This document shows, piece after piece, positions 22,701-35,263 of a stretch of DNA of 64,000 bases. Below the pieces are notes generated by a model that did no database searches, had not been told where the DNA came from, and worked only from the letters and a program-made list of their open reading frames with translations. The translations under genes and the position numbers were made by a program. The stretch comes from [Phialemoniopsis] sp. UDSM-2020. Lineage: Eukaryota; Ascomycota; Sordariomycetes; Thyridiales; Thyridiaceae. The DNA is taken from the NCBI GenBank assembly GCA_018873225.1, contig JAEILZ010000001.1, positions 4,216,001 to 4,280,000 on the forward strand. The letters run 5' to 3'. Position 1 is the first letter of the stretch. Every line of letters begins with the position of its first letter.

Positions 22701-24895
22701 TTCCTGCACCGGTCTTGCCAGCGATGACACTGAGCTCTCCATGAGGGAAATTCAGGGTCACATCGCGAAGAATGGAGCGAGTCTGCTGCTCATCCTCTAC
22801 CTGTGCCTCCTCTGCGGAGTCCTCCACCTTTGGCCATCTCACCGTGGCATTGTCAAAGACAATGTTCTCTCCGGGGAAAGAAACGGGTGCTTTATCGGGC
22901 TGGCCAAGATACTTTTCGAGACGGACACAGCTGGTCCAAGCCTCCATCATGTAGACCTGAATCATTGGCAACAGGCCAATGGCCTCGTCGAGTTGATCAA
23001 AGAGGCCTAGGGACGAGAAGATGACCGACGCCCGAACGCTAGGGCTGGTGATAGTGTAGACTGTCAGAGAAATCGAAGCCAGGAGTAGCGGACCGAGATT
23101 AATGATCAAGATCATGAAGCACATCCACAAATTGACAATCCAGTATTGCTTCAGCTCCTCGTCGCGGCTCTTGAGGATTTTTTTCTCCCACAGGTTCTCG
23201 AGAGCCGAGTACTTGATTTGACGCATGCCCTGTAGGGCTTCGGTGAGGATGTGCGCCTTTTCGTCGCGGTACTTCATGAGTCCGAATTGAATAGCCCCGT
23301 ATTTCTTGGACATGAGATAGCTGATCGGAAGCACGACGATGGCTGAGAGGAAGCCAGCAAAGAAGGCTCGCCATCCAAGCAGCTGGATTAAGAACGAGCC
23401 GGCTAGCACGAGCTTAAAGATAGCCAGCGGAAACCAGTAGTTGTATGACGGAAAGATGATCACTCGACCGCTGTCCAGTTTCATGTGGTTGACCACTGAC
23501 TGCCGCACATCGCCTCCTCCGGCTTTTGATTCTTTCTTCTTGTCGCCCTTCTTCGCCTTGGCAGCCGCGTCTTTGTTGGCGCCCTCGTCCTTATCTTCAG
23601 TCTTCTTTCCGGGCTCGGCTACTTCATCCAACCGCAAGGCCTTCTGGAAGACCAGCGACTGCAGCAGCGAGAGTAATGGAGCCTCGAGCTTGCTGCTCGT
23701 CAGCCATCGCATGGAGTTGCCGACCCACACCTGCAATAACAGGGCTACAGCGAGGCCGGCAACCCACACCCACAGTGACATCCTTTCGTTGTCGGGAGCC
23801 CCAATAACATCCTGGGACTGGTCCTCCAGCCTCTCGAGGAAGTGATAGAGCACATACTGGGGGAACAGCGCCAGCAACGCTGTCACCGCAGTCAGTATCC
23901 ACTGCATTGCCAGCTCATACCTATACGCGTGGATGAGCTGCCTCCAAAGCCTCGGCTTGCCCTTGCCATCTGGATGAGACTGAAGGTAGCGCTCGGTGAC
24001 ATTGCGCGAGCGTGTGTTGCCGTCCAAGATCGGCAGATCTTCCAGGTTGAGTTGTCTCTCGCGGGAAATTTCGAACACCAGGCGATTCCACGAGAAGGCA
24101 AGGCGGGTGAGCAGCGACACAGCATGCTGCTGATCGACCAGGCTGCCTTTGTGGTAGACATCAGGTCTATGCGGAAAGGAAGCGAAGGCAAGGACGGTTG
24201 AGACAGCGGCAAGATGCTGCAGGAGCCAACAGAGAGCAATGGCGAGTGGCTCGCCTTTGCCGTTGACTTTCCAGAGATGATAGCTGCCAGGCAGTGCACT
24301 GAGAGTGATCTGTCCTAGGCGGATGACAATGCAACCTAGGAGGCAAATGGCCGACAGAAGCCCGACAATGACAAGCTTGAAGCGAGTATCATATTGTGCT
24401 TTGGCCGGGAGGCTGGCACATTGCACCCAGATCAATGCCTGTCACAAGAGTCAGTCGGTAAACCTGGCCACAGCATGAAACTACAGCTTAGTCCCACACA
24501 GAGAGGAGACTTACCCAGGCTGGTACTTCTGCCCAGTTGCAGAGGGCCTCCCAAGCTGGGGTGGGCGGCCCACCGTCGACACCGACAGGATTCCTCTGCA
24601 GAAGCACGCCCGCCGCAATGGATGCGCCAAGTCCCACGATGATGCTGATCCACGCCGCCACGCGTGCCTCTCGGTCTGAGAACTTGTCGACCGATTCCGG
24701 CGTAGCCTGTCCGTCCTTGCTCTCATACACCTGAGGTGTGGGAGACAGGGTTTCGTACCCGTCACGTCGGGTGCGGCGGCATGATCTCCAAATCTGCAGG
24801 AGCGCAGGGGTAGTCAGAAGCGCGACTAAGCCGACGCCCGCAGCTCCAACGATGGGATGCAGCAGCTCGACAGCGTTGCCGCCGCCGTCGACCAT
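19763..24895 (-). CDS. ABCC-type (MRP/YOR1-like) ABC transporter
   Basis: Three exons (24895-24515, 24438-21410, 21344-19763) give 1663 aa, the usual size of a full-length fungal ABCC exporter. An N-terminal hydrophobic region precedes TMD1. NBD1 has Walker A GKTGAGKSLL (about residue 702), signature LSGGQRWRVALARAL (about 811) and Walker B LILDD, with Asp in place of the catalytic Glu, as is usual for the degenerate first site in ABCC proteins. TMD2 is followed by NBD2 with GRTGAGKST (about 1349), signature LSQGQRQLVCLARAI, Walker B VVVLDEATSAVD and H-loop IAHRLSTV. NBD2 carries an unusual acidic/Ser/Thr-rich insertion of about 80 residues before its signature (roughly 1437-1520). It likely exports organic anions, conjugates or drugs at the plasma or vacuolar membrane; substrate unknown. 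Confidence 0.93.
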
Positions 24896-25733
24896 GATCC
24901 CTCGTGGGGGGTTGCTCGGAGCTTGGCGCACTTGATCTCGAGGTTCCCCTGCTCATACGCCTATTACTATTTCCAGACCAGCTTGAACACCCAGGTCAGC
25001 TGTGTGCTCGCATTCTCTGGGTTGGTTGCCCGTTCAAAGTCTAGAAATGATGGATGTGGTATCACGGGGAGAAAATGGATAATCTGACAAATGACCGATC
25101 CTAGATCTTATATCCGGATCATTGAGGCTTGTTAGAGTTAGCGTCGGTTTGTTATCAAACCCCCTACAGAGTAGGACCCCAGGCAGCTACCGACTCCGTA
25201 AACCAGGAAATACCCTAGATTGAAAGACGAAAAGCAATGCCTCAGCAAATTAATATCTCAACAAAATTTTGCAAATGTGAGGCGTGAGATGATTTGAAGG
25301 GAGTGAGTGTAGTATGCTGTCAATTCAGCCACGTCGTCCGGCACTTGCTTGCATCAACTGCAGGCCAAGACAAGACACCTTGATGGTCTGCCAGTACTGG
25401 AGAGTCAATCCTGCAGGGGCTCGGCTTGGTGGGTCCTTGGCCCGGACCGTACCCCAGACCGCTGATTGCAGTAGCACCATTCATGGAAGACATATCAGCA
25501 CTTGCTCTTCCTTGAGAACCCGGATGGCATCGATTCCTTCAATATTATGTCCCTGGACATCCTTGTATCATTGTTTGCTTCGTTGTTTAATACATGTTTG
25601 AGAAATCAACACTGCTTGTTACATCTCGGCAACCGTTCCGGGCTGCCGGTACCCAGCGCTACACCATGAGTGGGAGAGCAGGATTACCACCTGTCCACCA
25701 TCCCTAGGCCTCTTCTGTTTCAACCCAATGCCT
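24896..25733. other. Intergenic, 838 bp
   Basis: Promoter of the minus-strand ABC transporter and 3' flank of the minus-strand SDR gene. No gene seen. Confidence 0.55.
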
Positions 25734-26745
25734 TCAACCATTGACAATGGTACCGCCGTTGCAGTGAATCGTTTGCCCACTGATAGCAGCACTATCGCGA
25801 GACGCCAAGAATACGATGCAGGTCGCGATCTCACTGGGCTGGGCTGGCCGACCCATCGGGCTGGTGAACTCCTTCTGTGCCTTGTCGTTCATTGTTGCAG
25901 GGATAAGAGGCGTCCACACTGGACCCGGGGCAACGGCATTGACCCGGATCCCCTTACCGACGTACTGGTTGCTGAGGCCGCGGGTGAAGGAGATGATGGC
26001 ACCTTTAGTCGAGGTGTAGTCAAGTAAATCCGGCCGGCCAATGTAAGCATTGATGCTTGCATTGTTGATGATGGTGCTGCCCTCCTTCATGTGGGGGAGG
26101 GCATATTTGGACAGGTAGAAGAACGGGTGGATGTTGACGTTGAAGGTATGTATCCATTGCTCCCTAGATGTGCCCAGGTCAGTCAAGCTCTGTCAAATGG
26201 CTCCTCCCAGAGGGATCACGTACTCGGATAGGTCCTTGATGTCCTCGACCATCATTTGATATGCGGCATTGTTGAAGAGGATATCGATGCTGCCGCCAAA
26301 GACTTCCAAGGCTTTGTCAATGACCTTCTTGCAGTTCCCCCGGTCCGTGAGGTCCGTCGCGATCAGGTGGCACTTTTGGCCATGGCCTTCGACCTGCTTC
26401 TTGGTCTCCTGCGCATCCTCCTCCTCCTCCGGGAGATACGCGATCAAGGAATCGGCACCCTCCATGGCAAACAAGATGGCGGTCGCACGACCAATACCCG
26501 AGTCACCACCTGTGATGATAGCCTTTTTGCCCTTCAATTTGCCAGCAGCCTGGTAATCCTGTACGCCACCTTGGCTTGTGGATACCTGCTGGAACTGAGG
26601 CGTCGGGTTGGGCATCTCGGACTCTTTTCCAGGGAAGTCCTGGTGAGTGACCGGGACCCGATGGTCTGGTATATTGTTAGCTTCACGTATGTTTGTCCAT
26701 AGTAGCACGATACGGACCCAGGTTGAATTGCGATTGTGAAGACAT
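25734..26745 (-). CDS. Short-chain dehydrogenase/reductase (YghA/YhdF-like SDR)
   Basis: An NAD(P)-dependent oxidoreductase of the classical SDR superfamily. Three exons (26745-26718, 26665-26224, 26163-25734; introns 52 and 60 bp) give 299 aa. The Rossmann motif is TGGDSGIGRA, the structural motif is FNNAA, and the catalytic Ser (NNASIN) and Tyr-Lys (DYTSTKG, Tyr about residue 206) are present, followed by RVNAVAPGPVWTPLIP. The N-terminal extension of about 45 residues with a Gln/Pro-rich, HQDFPGKE-like sequence is typical of fungal and bacterial YghA-type proteins. The first intron starts with GTCCGT, a weak donor that still fits GTNNGT, and gives the start MSSQSQFN. Substrate unknown. No peroxisomal or secretory signal is evident. 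Confidence 0.88.
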
Positions 26746-27535
26746 GTTGGCGCCACACACTGCGGTCGACGATACAGATGCGTGTTGTTCAAAGTAGACT
26801 TTTACGACCAAAAGTTCTGTCTTTTATTAGGTTGAGAGAGAATTGAAGAATCCAACCGAGTAAGATGGCTTCGGTTGAGATTATATCGTAGCCAACACGG
26901 ACACGGAGCTGTTACTCCTGGCTGCACTCTTCGTACGTCGGAATGATGGAGTTTGGTGATCATCGATGACGTAGGTGACCGATAACCCACACTTTTCCGA
27001 TCGCGGCTCTTACTGTCCTTTTCTCATTTGGAAATTTTATTGTAGGTATGTGTAGAGAGACCCTAGTATTTTATTAGTTTCAGTGGCTTTGATAGATTTG
27101 ATTGGAAATTAACGTGGCACTTTGTGTTGTTGATCAACCGATCCGGATGTACAAAGCTTAGAGATTTGCGTGTTAGTGCCCGTCACTTTTGAGCCGCACC
27201 ACCAATGCATCTTCACGATATGGTTTGGTAGCTCGAGTCAATGCCTTGCTGTTTCGAGTGCTCCTTTGATGCCTCAATTCTCACTTCCAAAGATGATGTT
27301 ATCGCATAGAAGTATTAAGGAAGACGCCTTGCCAAGATACGTCAGGTAGTGCAGATCCCTAGATGCATACCGCAACAATTCCGAATGTAATTTTTGCATG
27401 ATCTTGAGAATCAACCAAATCGAAAAGCGAAATGTGCCGGACAAGATAGGAGAGCAATCCTCCCTAAGCGCCTACTCTTCCAACGAAATCCCAGTCAGTG
27501 ACTATGGCGATATGCCATTCTTCACTTTGAAGCCA
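26746..27535. other. Intergenic, 790 bp
   Basis: AT-rich SDR promoter and 3' flank of the CVNH gene. No supported gene. Confidence 0.55.
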
Positions 27536-28164
27536 TTAGGCTGGTCCAACCCAAGTTTTGTTGCCTCGGTGGTCGTAGCAAGTCATGGCGCCGTCTTCGT
27601 TGCCAATGAGGGTGTCTAGGTTCGTTGTCAGCATTCCCGATCATCTGAGGTTGGTGATTGTACTGACTGAGGTCAAGGGCGCTGGCCGGTGTGTGACCGG
27701 TAACGTCTTTGCAGTTGCAGCCCAGGTTCAGGGTGACATGTTCATCGCTAGCTGAGCCGTTGAGCTTGACTGCGCATCCCTTGCAGGAGCGGAAGAAGGC
27801 ACCGCTGCAGAAGACCACATCTATTAGCTTTATACTGGTCGTTGGGGAATGGGTCTTACTCTTTCTTGGCAATGAGACGACCGCCGTAGTTGCTAACACA
27901 GAGGTTGAGATCAATCCTACGATGCTCAAAGTTAGAAGGTTCGATTCGGACGACCTTGGATCTCGCTTCTCTGATTTTTGCCTCTTACCAAGTCCAATTG
28001 TACTGGAACTGAGCGATGTTGTGGTTATTGCAATACATGCCAAGGAAGCTGTCAGAGAGACGAGCACCACGAACCTCGCAGTTAACTGCGAACCCGTGGG
28101 CTGCCAAGACTGGTTGAGCGAGGAGACCAAGCGAGGTGACGAGCAAAGCGAAGTGGGCAGCCAT
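27536..28164 (-). CDS. Secreted cyanovirin-N homology (CVNH) protein
   Basis: Four exons (28164-27989, 27916-27860, 27804-27668, 27615-27536; introns 72, 55 and 52 bp) give 149 aa. Residues 1-21 form a classical signal peptide (hydrophobic core, Ala-rich cleavage region). The mature part matches a single CVNH domain: FxxSC in AFFRSCKGC, a first IDLNLCVSNYGG half and a second LDLNTLIGNEDG half, which is the internal two-fold repeat typical of the family. The mature chain has eight Cys, more than cyanovirin itself, suggesting up to four disulfides. CVNH proteins bind oligomannose glycans; the ligand here is unknown. Short length and secretion fit an extracellular lectin or effector-like protein. 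All splices close in phase, and the conserved motifs fall on both sides of the introns. Confidence 0.85.
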
Positions 28165-29444
28165 TGTTGCTGCGAAGCAAGCAAGCGTGTTCGTGGATGG
28201 CGTCGTGATATGAAGGAGTCGAGACTGGAAGCAACTGGATTGCAAGAGCAGGGAATCAGGGCTCAGTGTCGAATGAATGTTGATGTCCTATCGGGCGAAA
28301 ATTCGGATTGCTGTTCCTCGTTGACGAGGAAGGAGCTGCTCGGGGTAGGAATGAGGGTACCAGGAAGGATCTTGCTAGCAGCCCAGATGCGGAAGTTACT
28401 GACAGGCACCTGCACGATTTTATGGGAGAAGTATTGTGTTTTGGGGTGTGAAAATGGATGATGGGAGGTGCTGTAGGTTCGCGCGAGATTGTTGCTGTCC
28501 TAGTCAGGGTTGTCAGGTAAATCACCTCTCCTCACAGGCATCAGGCAGAGGGCATTTGTGGTGAGTTGCCACGATTCTGGTCACGATATCAACATTATAT
28601 GACACCGAGGGCCCCGGTTAAGTATTGATAAAGGTCAGCAAGTATCCATGTCCCATCACACGCCAAGCTACCGCCTGTCTCATAAGATAGACAAGGATGC
28701 ATCTAAGAATGACCGAAGGTTTCATTTACCTTACATAGCTCTGGCCCTGACTGACGTGTTGTATCGCGAGGTATATAGCAATCCAATCCCGGCTTGTCCC
28801 CTCAATCTTCCAGTTCTTCCCCTTCACAGGGCTCCAGTAGACCATCCAGATATAGACTCTTCAGGCTTCCGGAGTTTAATTCCATCAAAAGTAGGAGTGC
28901 GGTTGGTGGGGAGGATTGAGACATACGACCGTAGTACAGCAAACACCAACATCGCAGCTCCGGCATCACGCTGACCTAGATCTGGCACTATGAGACCACG
29001 AAGGATTATGTTCCAGACGCCAACGTAAGAGATAAATTACCGTGGCAAAGGCCCCTGTGATCAAGGCAGGTGAAAGCCGTCTAGACTCATGTCAGACAGC
29101 TCGTGCGACTAGCAGCTACTTTTGTGATAGGCAAACACGCCGGTGCTGCTGATTGCACATGGTCAACCGCATGACATGCGGGCGTACGCCGGAGAAAAAG
29201 AAAGTGAAAACACACACGCCTTTGGATGACGAGGGAAGTTCGAAAAAAATGCTCGTATGTGTAAAAATTGGTGTACAGGTGGGTGTATCGTGAACCACTC
29301 TATGACATGTGTTCAATCATCCAGTTCATACATGCCTTAGCCAAAAGCCAAACACCATGACCCCAAGCCAAGAATCAAAACCAGCAGGCCTATACAGAGA
29401 AAGAAGCCAACCAGGCTTCGATATACCAATCACGACCATACCCT
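28165..29444. other. Intergenic, 1280 bp
   Basis: Upstream region of the CVNH gene and 3' flank of the glycosylase gene. A 14-nt word at 28921-28934 resembles the start of fungal 5S rRNA, but the rest does not match. Nothing else supported. Confidence 0.5.
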
Positions 29445-31022
29445 TCAAGCTACAATTTGCAGCTTACCGCTGTTGTCAAAAGCGACTCGCCCTTCGTCAA
29501 CGGCCCTTCTCATCTCTTCCCGTAACACCTCCCGCTCCCCGGTAACCGGATCCCACTCCCACCCTTCGCGCATCCACATCCACCTCAGACATGCTCTCAG
29601 CTCCTTGTCATCCGGCAGGACCCGCATCCACTCAGGCTGGAAGCCGGGTTCACGACCCCCGCCACGCCAGTCTTTCGCTCTGCCCAGGAGGATATCTCGA
29701 CAGAATATCCGCCAAGAGTCGATGGCATACTTGCCTTGAGTGAGGTGACCAATCTCCCAAGTAGACTCTCGACCCCGAGCCTGTCTCACTCCGTCGTCGG
29801 TGACACCATCCTCCGCTCCAAACTCCTCTCCAGCTCTCACATCCTTGCCGTCCCCGGGGCGAGGATAGTTCTTCACGCCATACCGTCGCTTTCTGCTCGG
29901 AGGCCGCTCGCACCAGATCCTTGCGTACTTTATGACAGCTGTATAACGGACTGCTGCCAAGCCCAGATGCTCGGTCATACTGATGAACTCAGCTCGGTCG
30001 GCGTCCGCAAGTGCCTCGGGCGAAGGCCAGCGCGCCATGACCTTTTCAAAAATCGGAATGGCTGCTTTGCCGGACGTGCGGATCAGAAAAGTGACGGCGA
30101 TGAGGAGTCGAAAAGCGTCCCCAGAGAGCCTTTCCTGGACCAAGCCAAAACACGATGCCGACAGAGTAGGGAATGGGAGGCATGACACAGTGCCTCGTGG
30201 CGGGCGGCTTGATTTTCTCGGGCTTTCCTCTTTGCTGTTGTCGTGTTCGGTAGACTTTTGACCTGTTGTCGGCGGCGTGAAGTATGGCGACTTGGCAGAC
30301 CTCTTGGTTGCCGTAATGTCCGTGCTTGAGCCTTTGGTTGGCGAGGCTTTGCCCCTGACTGACTCAAAGTCCTTGATTAAGTCCTCTGTCGGAGGCGAGG
30401 GGAGGCTTCGAAAGACATCCTGCTCCTGATGTCTTAAATCTTTACTGACTGCTTTGGAAGTTGTACCCGGCACATTCTCTCGTGGGATTTGACTGTTCGA
30501 TCGCTTCCCACGTGCTGAACGTGACTTTGAGACGGGTTTGGCTTCGGGTCCGTTGGTCCAGAACGGCGATTTGCCCTTGTCTTCTTGCTTCTTGCTCATT
30601 GATCTAGGCCGCTTTCGTGCCTCATTGCCAGCATCGGAACTAGGCGTGCAGGCCTCCGCAAATGGGATGGATGATTTGAAACCGTCTTCCCCAAGAAACA
30701 TGTTCTGCAAGCACAAATACAGCCCCATGCTCCCCGAATCTGCTCCCAAGGCACGATCCCGCATGGCAAGGGCACATGCCATACGTAGATCCCAGTCCTC
30801 AGCCCCAGCCATCAGGCTTATCCGGCGCAGTCCAACGATCGAATCTTGCGGTGCATTGCCCGTGGTGATCAGCGATGTGATGAATTCTTTTGATCCTGAG
30901 GGAACGTCAAATCCGTACAGAAGGTCCTCAGCCGTTCCCATGGTTGAGTGCTGTTGTTGAACCGTCGTACAAGGGCCGCTCGCGGCTTCAGCGACCTTTT
31001 GCCTTTTGGTTCGCCTGACCAT
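29445..31022 (-). CDS. MBD4-like HhH-GPD DNA glycosylase
   Basis: A base-excision-repair glycosylase. In animals and plants MBD4-type enzymes remove T or U opposite G, the product of cytosine deamination. A single exon of 525 aa. The N-terminal 280 residues are basic and Ser/Pro-rich with several Lys/Arg clusters, so nuclear localisation is likely, and no methyl-CpG-binding domain is visible. The C-terminal catalytic domain starts near VQERLSGDAFRLLIAVTFL and includes AIPIFEKVMARWPSPEALA and TEHLGLAAVRY. It ends with GKYAIDSWRIFC, where the Asp (about residue 435) matches the catalytic Asp of MBD4. The end of the domain is followed by a Trp-rich WMWMREGWEW segment. There is an insertion rich in Arg/Gly/Glu (about 383-425) before the catalytic motif. 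Confidence 0.8.
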   Translation of the reverse strand: MVRRTKRQKVAEAASGPCTTVQQQHSTMGTAEDLLYGFDVPSGSKEFITSLITTGNAPQDSIVGLRRISLMAGAEDWDLRMACALAMRDRALGADSGSMGLYLCLQNMFLGEDGFKSSIPFAEACTPSSDAGNEARKRPRSMSKKQEDKGKSPFWTNGPEAKPVSKSRSARGKRSNSQIPRENVPGTTSKAVSKDLRHQEQDVFRSLPSPPTEDLIKDFESVRGKASPTKGSSTDITATKRSAKSPYFTPPTTGQKSTEHDNSKEESPRKSSRPPRGTVSCLPFPTLSASCFGLVQERLSGDAFRLLIAVTFLIRTSGKAAIPIFEKVMARWPSPEALADADRAEFISMTEHLGLAAVRYTAVIKYARIWCERPPSRKRRYGVKNYPRPGDGKDVRAGEEFGAEDGVTDDGVRQARGRESTWEIGHLTQGKYAIDSWRIFCRDILLGRAKDWRGGGREPGFQPEWMRVLPDDKELRACLRWMWMREGWEWDPVTGEREVLREEMRRAVDEGRVAFDNSGKLQIVA

Positions 31023-31854
31023 GTTGCAAAAAGTTTGGATGTTGAGCGATGGGATAAGTCGGTCATCTGGGCTGATAGATGTGATGAATGTGCGGTTGGT
31101 TGACTGTTTGAGAGCAAGATGCGGGTACGAGCCTCATTCACGCTATGGCTCGTTCGAAGCTGTGGCGATTCGCCATGGAGGATAGGGAGGAGTGAATTAA
31201 TCTCATTGAATGCCAATTAGGAAGTAAAGCCCCCATGAGACAGCTAGACTGGATGACCTTTTTACCTTTCTAATTTTGAATTACGAAGAAGTGAGATGGC
31301 TTTGAAATAAACTTGCTATGAAAGTGCTAGTGACTCAAATAGGCAACAGAGCTGGGGCTGTGAGAAGTCGAATTCCAAAGCAAACAACATCAGAATAGCC
31401 TACTAAAACCCGCGTTGAACCTCCACTTGCTCTTTTACAAGGACCTATAGATGTACCTGTCAAAATTCCAGGATCGTCCAAGGCATAAACCAATAAGTGC
31501 TTCTCGATCAATATGCCCATTTTGCATGTAAGATTTTCACGTTGGCAGCACTGGTCGGGAAAACGACAAGTTTCGCTTTTGCCATATCGGCTCTAACGGT
31601 CCGTCGTAGTCAAATGAAAAGTCTAGGGAGCTTGTATTTCGGGAGAAAAATGAAATAGGTCTTTGATTTACACTCTACTACCCACTATCCACACGCTCTT
31701 CCCCTGCCCAAACCCAGATCGCTCCAGAGACCGTAACCTGGAATCTCTCTCGTCCATGCGAAAACAAAGGAGCTTTCTCTTTTTATGTGGGGAGACACAC
31801 GACGTTACTATAACATACAAGAGCTAACCACCATCCAGCCGTCGCCACCTTCGT
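31023..31854. other. Intergenic, 832 bp
   Basis: Promoter of the glycosylase gene and 3' flank of cytochrome c1. AT-rich. No supported gene. Confidence 0.55.
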
Positions 31855-33153
31855 TTAATGACGAGTAGCATCGGCCTTGGGCGGGTCGTAGACGATCTTC
31901 CTCGACTTCAGGTTGGCCCACTTGTACCGCTTGACGTAGACGCTCAGGGCAAACAGGACAGAGGTCACAACCAGGACCTTCATGCCCATACGCTTGCGGT
32001 CATCCATTTCGGGCTCGGCAGCCCAGTTCAGGAACTCAACAACATCCTTGGCCATCTGCGAAGTCGACGCGGGGGTCTCATCCTCGTACTCAACCAGGCC
32101 ATCGTAAAGGACACGGGCCATGGCAATACCGGTACCGGGGAAGTAAGGGTTGAAGTTGAGGCCGGCACCGACCTGAGCACCTGCAGGTGGCTCCTCAGGG
32201 TAACCGGTCAGAAGGTTGAAGATGTAGTTGCAGCCACCGTGGCGGGCCTTGACAATCAGACTTAGGTCTGGGGGCAGAGCACCGTTGTTGGCAAATCGAG
32301 CAGCCTCGTCGTTCTGGTAAGGAGCAGGGATGTAGTCGGAGAGTTTACCGGGGCGTTTCTCGATGTCGCCCTGGTCATTGGGCTCGGTGTCGTACTCGTT
32401 CTCCTCAGCCATCGCCTTGGCCTCATCGACTGTCAGGACAGAGCCGACAAGTGTTCGGTAGGGGATACGGCTAAGGGAGTGGCAGGATGCGCAGACTTCG
32501 CGGTAGACCTGGAAACCTCGGCGGAGCCTGTGGGTGAAGAGATCATTCAGCAAGCCGAAAGCCAAGAGGGTGGTGAGGGAAATGCTTACGCCTGGTGGTC
32601 GTAGGTCTTGAACCATTGTTCGTGAACCCACGGGTACTTGGTAGGGTGCAGACTATTGTACTGAAGTCAGCTACACGGTTTCTTGAGGTGAAGGTATCGT
32701 CCTAGGGAAGATAGTCGAATATGCCGCAAGCCGAACAAAATTTTCTAATTTGCTGCTTTCGAGGGGATGGAATCGGGAGTTCAACTAACCCTTCCTCAGC
32801 CGGGGTCATAGCATGAGCCACAGGGCCATAGAGATGGTAGTACCATGCGATCGATCCGATCGCGACGGCGGTCGAGGCAGCCGCGGCAAGGTTGAGCCGA
32901 AGGGGAGTCTCAGCTGCAGCTCCGGAGCTTGAAGTCGAGGCAGCGCGCTGTAATAACGAGATGAATTAGCACACATAACATTTCCTTGACGTCGCTAGAG
33001 ACCGATTGATGTTTGTCGAGCCTGATTTCGTTTGCTCGTCGCTGGTGACTGTGCTCCTGAAAATCGAATGATCCGTACCTTGGAAATATTCAGGGCGCCA
33101 GTTCTCAACCCAGCAAAAGCGCGCGTCGAGCGCAAGCTGGACCTTGCGAACAT
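31855..33153 (-). CDS. cyt1: Cytochrome c1, heme protein of complex III
   Basis: Passes electrons from the Rieske protein to cytochrome c in the mitochondrial inner membrane. Four exons (33153-33079, 32947-32790, 32652-32590, 32527-31855) give 322 aa. The N terminus is an Arg/Ser/Ala-rich mitochondrial presequence (MFARSSLRSTRAFAG), followed by a hydrophobic sorting segment (about residues 43-60), the expected bipartite import signal. The heme-binding motif is CASCH (C111, C114, H115). The axial Met region GIAMARVLYDG and a single C-terminal membrane anchor (MGMKVLVVTSVLFALSVYV) with a Lys-rich tail are present. Introns are 131, 137 and 62 bp. A CCAAT box lies about 170 bp upstream, fitting HAP-type control of respiratory genes. 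Confidence 0.96.
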
Positions 33154-33939
33154 GATGGGCGAGCTGCTTCTCAGCTTCGGCAAGATTCTGGATGGGGCGG
33201 ACAGGGCAATTGACTGCCAACGTCGTCTATTCGAGGACCGAGGATGCTCAATCAACAGGTGAGGTTGAAAATCAAGCGAGAGAACTAGAAAGCCCATCAA
33301 TCCCGATTTAGCCCGGCGCTCATTGGCTGGTTCGGCACGAATGGGTGGTCACGCATTTGACCACGTGATCGCCACCATCCACATTGCCGGTGTTTTCCTC
33401 TCCTCTTTGCGCGAATCTGCCCAAGCACAGTAGTGATCGCCCAAAGAATTGCTGACTTTCCGTCCGAACGTGATTGGGGGGTTACGACCAGGCAAAAAAA
33501 AAGATGCAAATCAAAGAGAAAGCGAAATTTGAAGTCATCACGAAATCATGGTAGATCTCAACTGATCAATTGATTTCTGTGTTCTTTCGTATTAAGTCGA
33601 ATTGTCATCAAACACCCGCAGCTCCCTCCGTCCGTTTGTCCTACAGGGCACAAGATTGACCCGTGCTTTTGACCAGTGATGACAGCTCAGTAATGTCCAA
33701 TTCTGGCACATAAGCACCCACGTCCAACACTTCGGTCAACACAATTTTGACAGTCGACTGCTTTGCCCTTCTCAAACGATATGCTAGTAATAATTCATGC
33801 TACTTTTTTGTTTATTTGGACCCATTCACCTCCAGCGCCAAACGAAAACAGGATCTCCGTATGAGATCGAGAGGTTATCAGAGCGCAACCAATATCGCTG
33901 CCTCCAGACAGACATTCAATCAATATTCCTCTATGTCAT
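33154..33939. other. Intergenic, 786 bp
   Basis: Promoter of cytochrome c1 and 3' flank of the DAHP synthase gene. Contains the CCAAT box listed separately. No ORF of note. Confidence 0.55.
33322..33326 (-). promoter_or_regulatory. CCAAT box upstream of cytochrome c1
   Basis: CCAAT on the minus strand (ATTGG on plus) in gCCAATgag context, about 170 bp before the cyt1 ATG. Hap2/3/5-type complexes bind CCAAT in fungal respiratory gene promoters; binding here is inferred. Confidence 0.45.

Positions 33940-35263
<1,324 letters not shown>

Noticed and set aside
8241..24895. P450, Myb-like gene and ABC transporter as a secondary-metabolite cluster
   Set aside because: No backbone synthase (PKS, NRPS, terpene cyclase, DMATS) lies between or beside them, and a 5.4-kb gap separates the members.
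28921..28934. Possible 5S rRNA start (ACATACGACC-like word)
   Set aside because: Only the first dozen bases resemble 5S rRNA; the internal control region and 3' end do not match.
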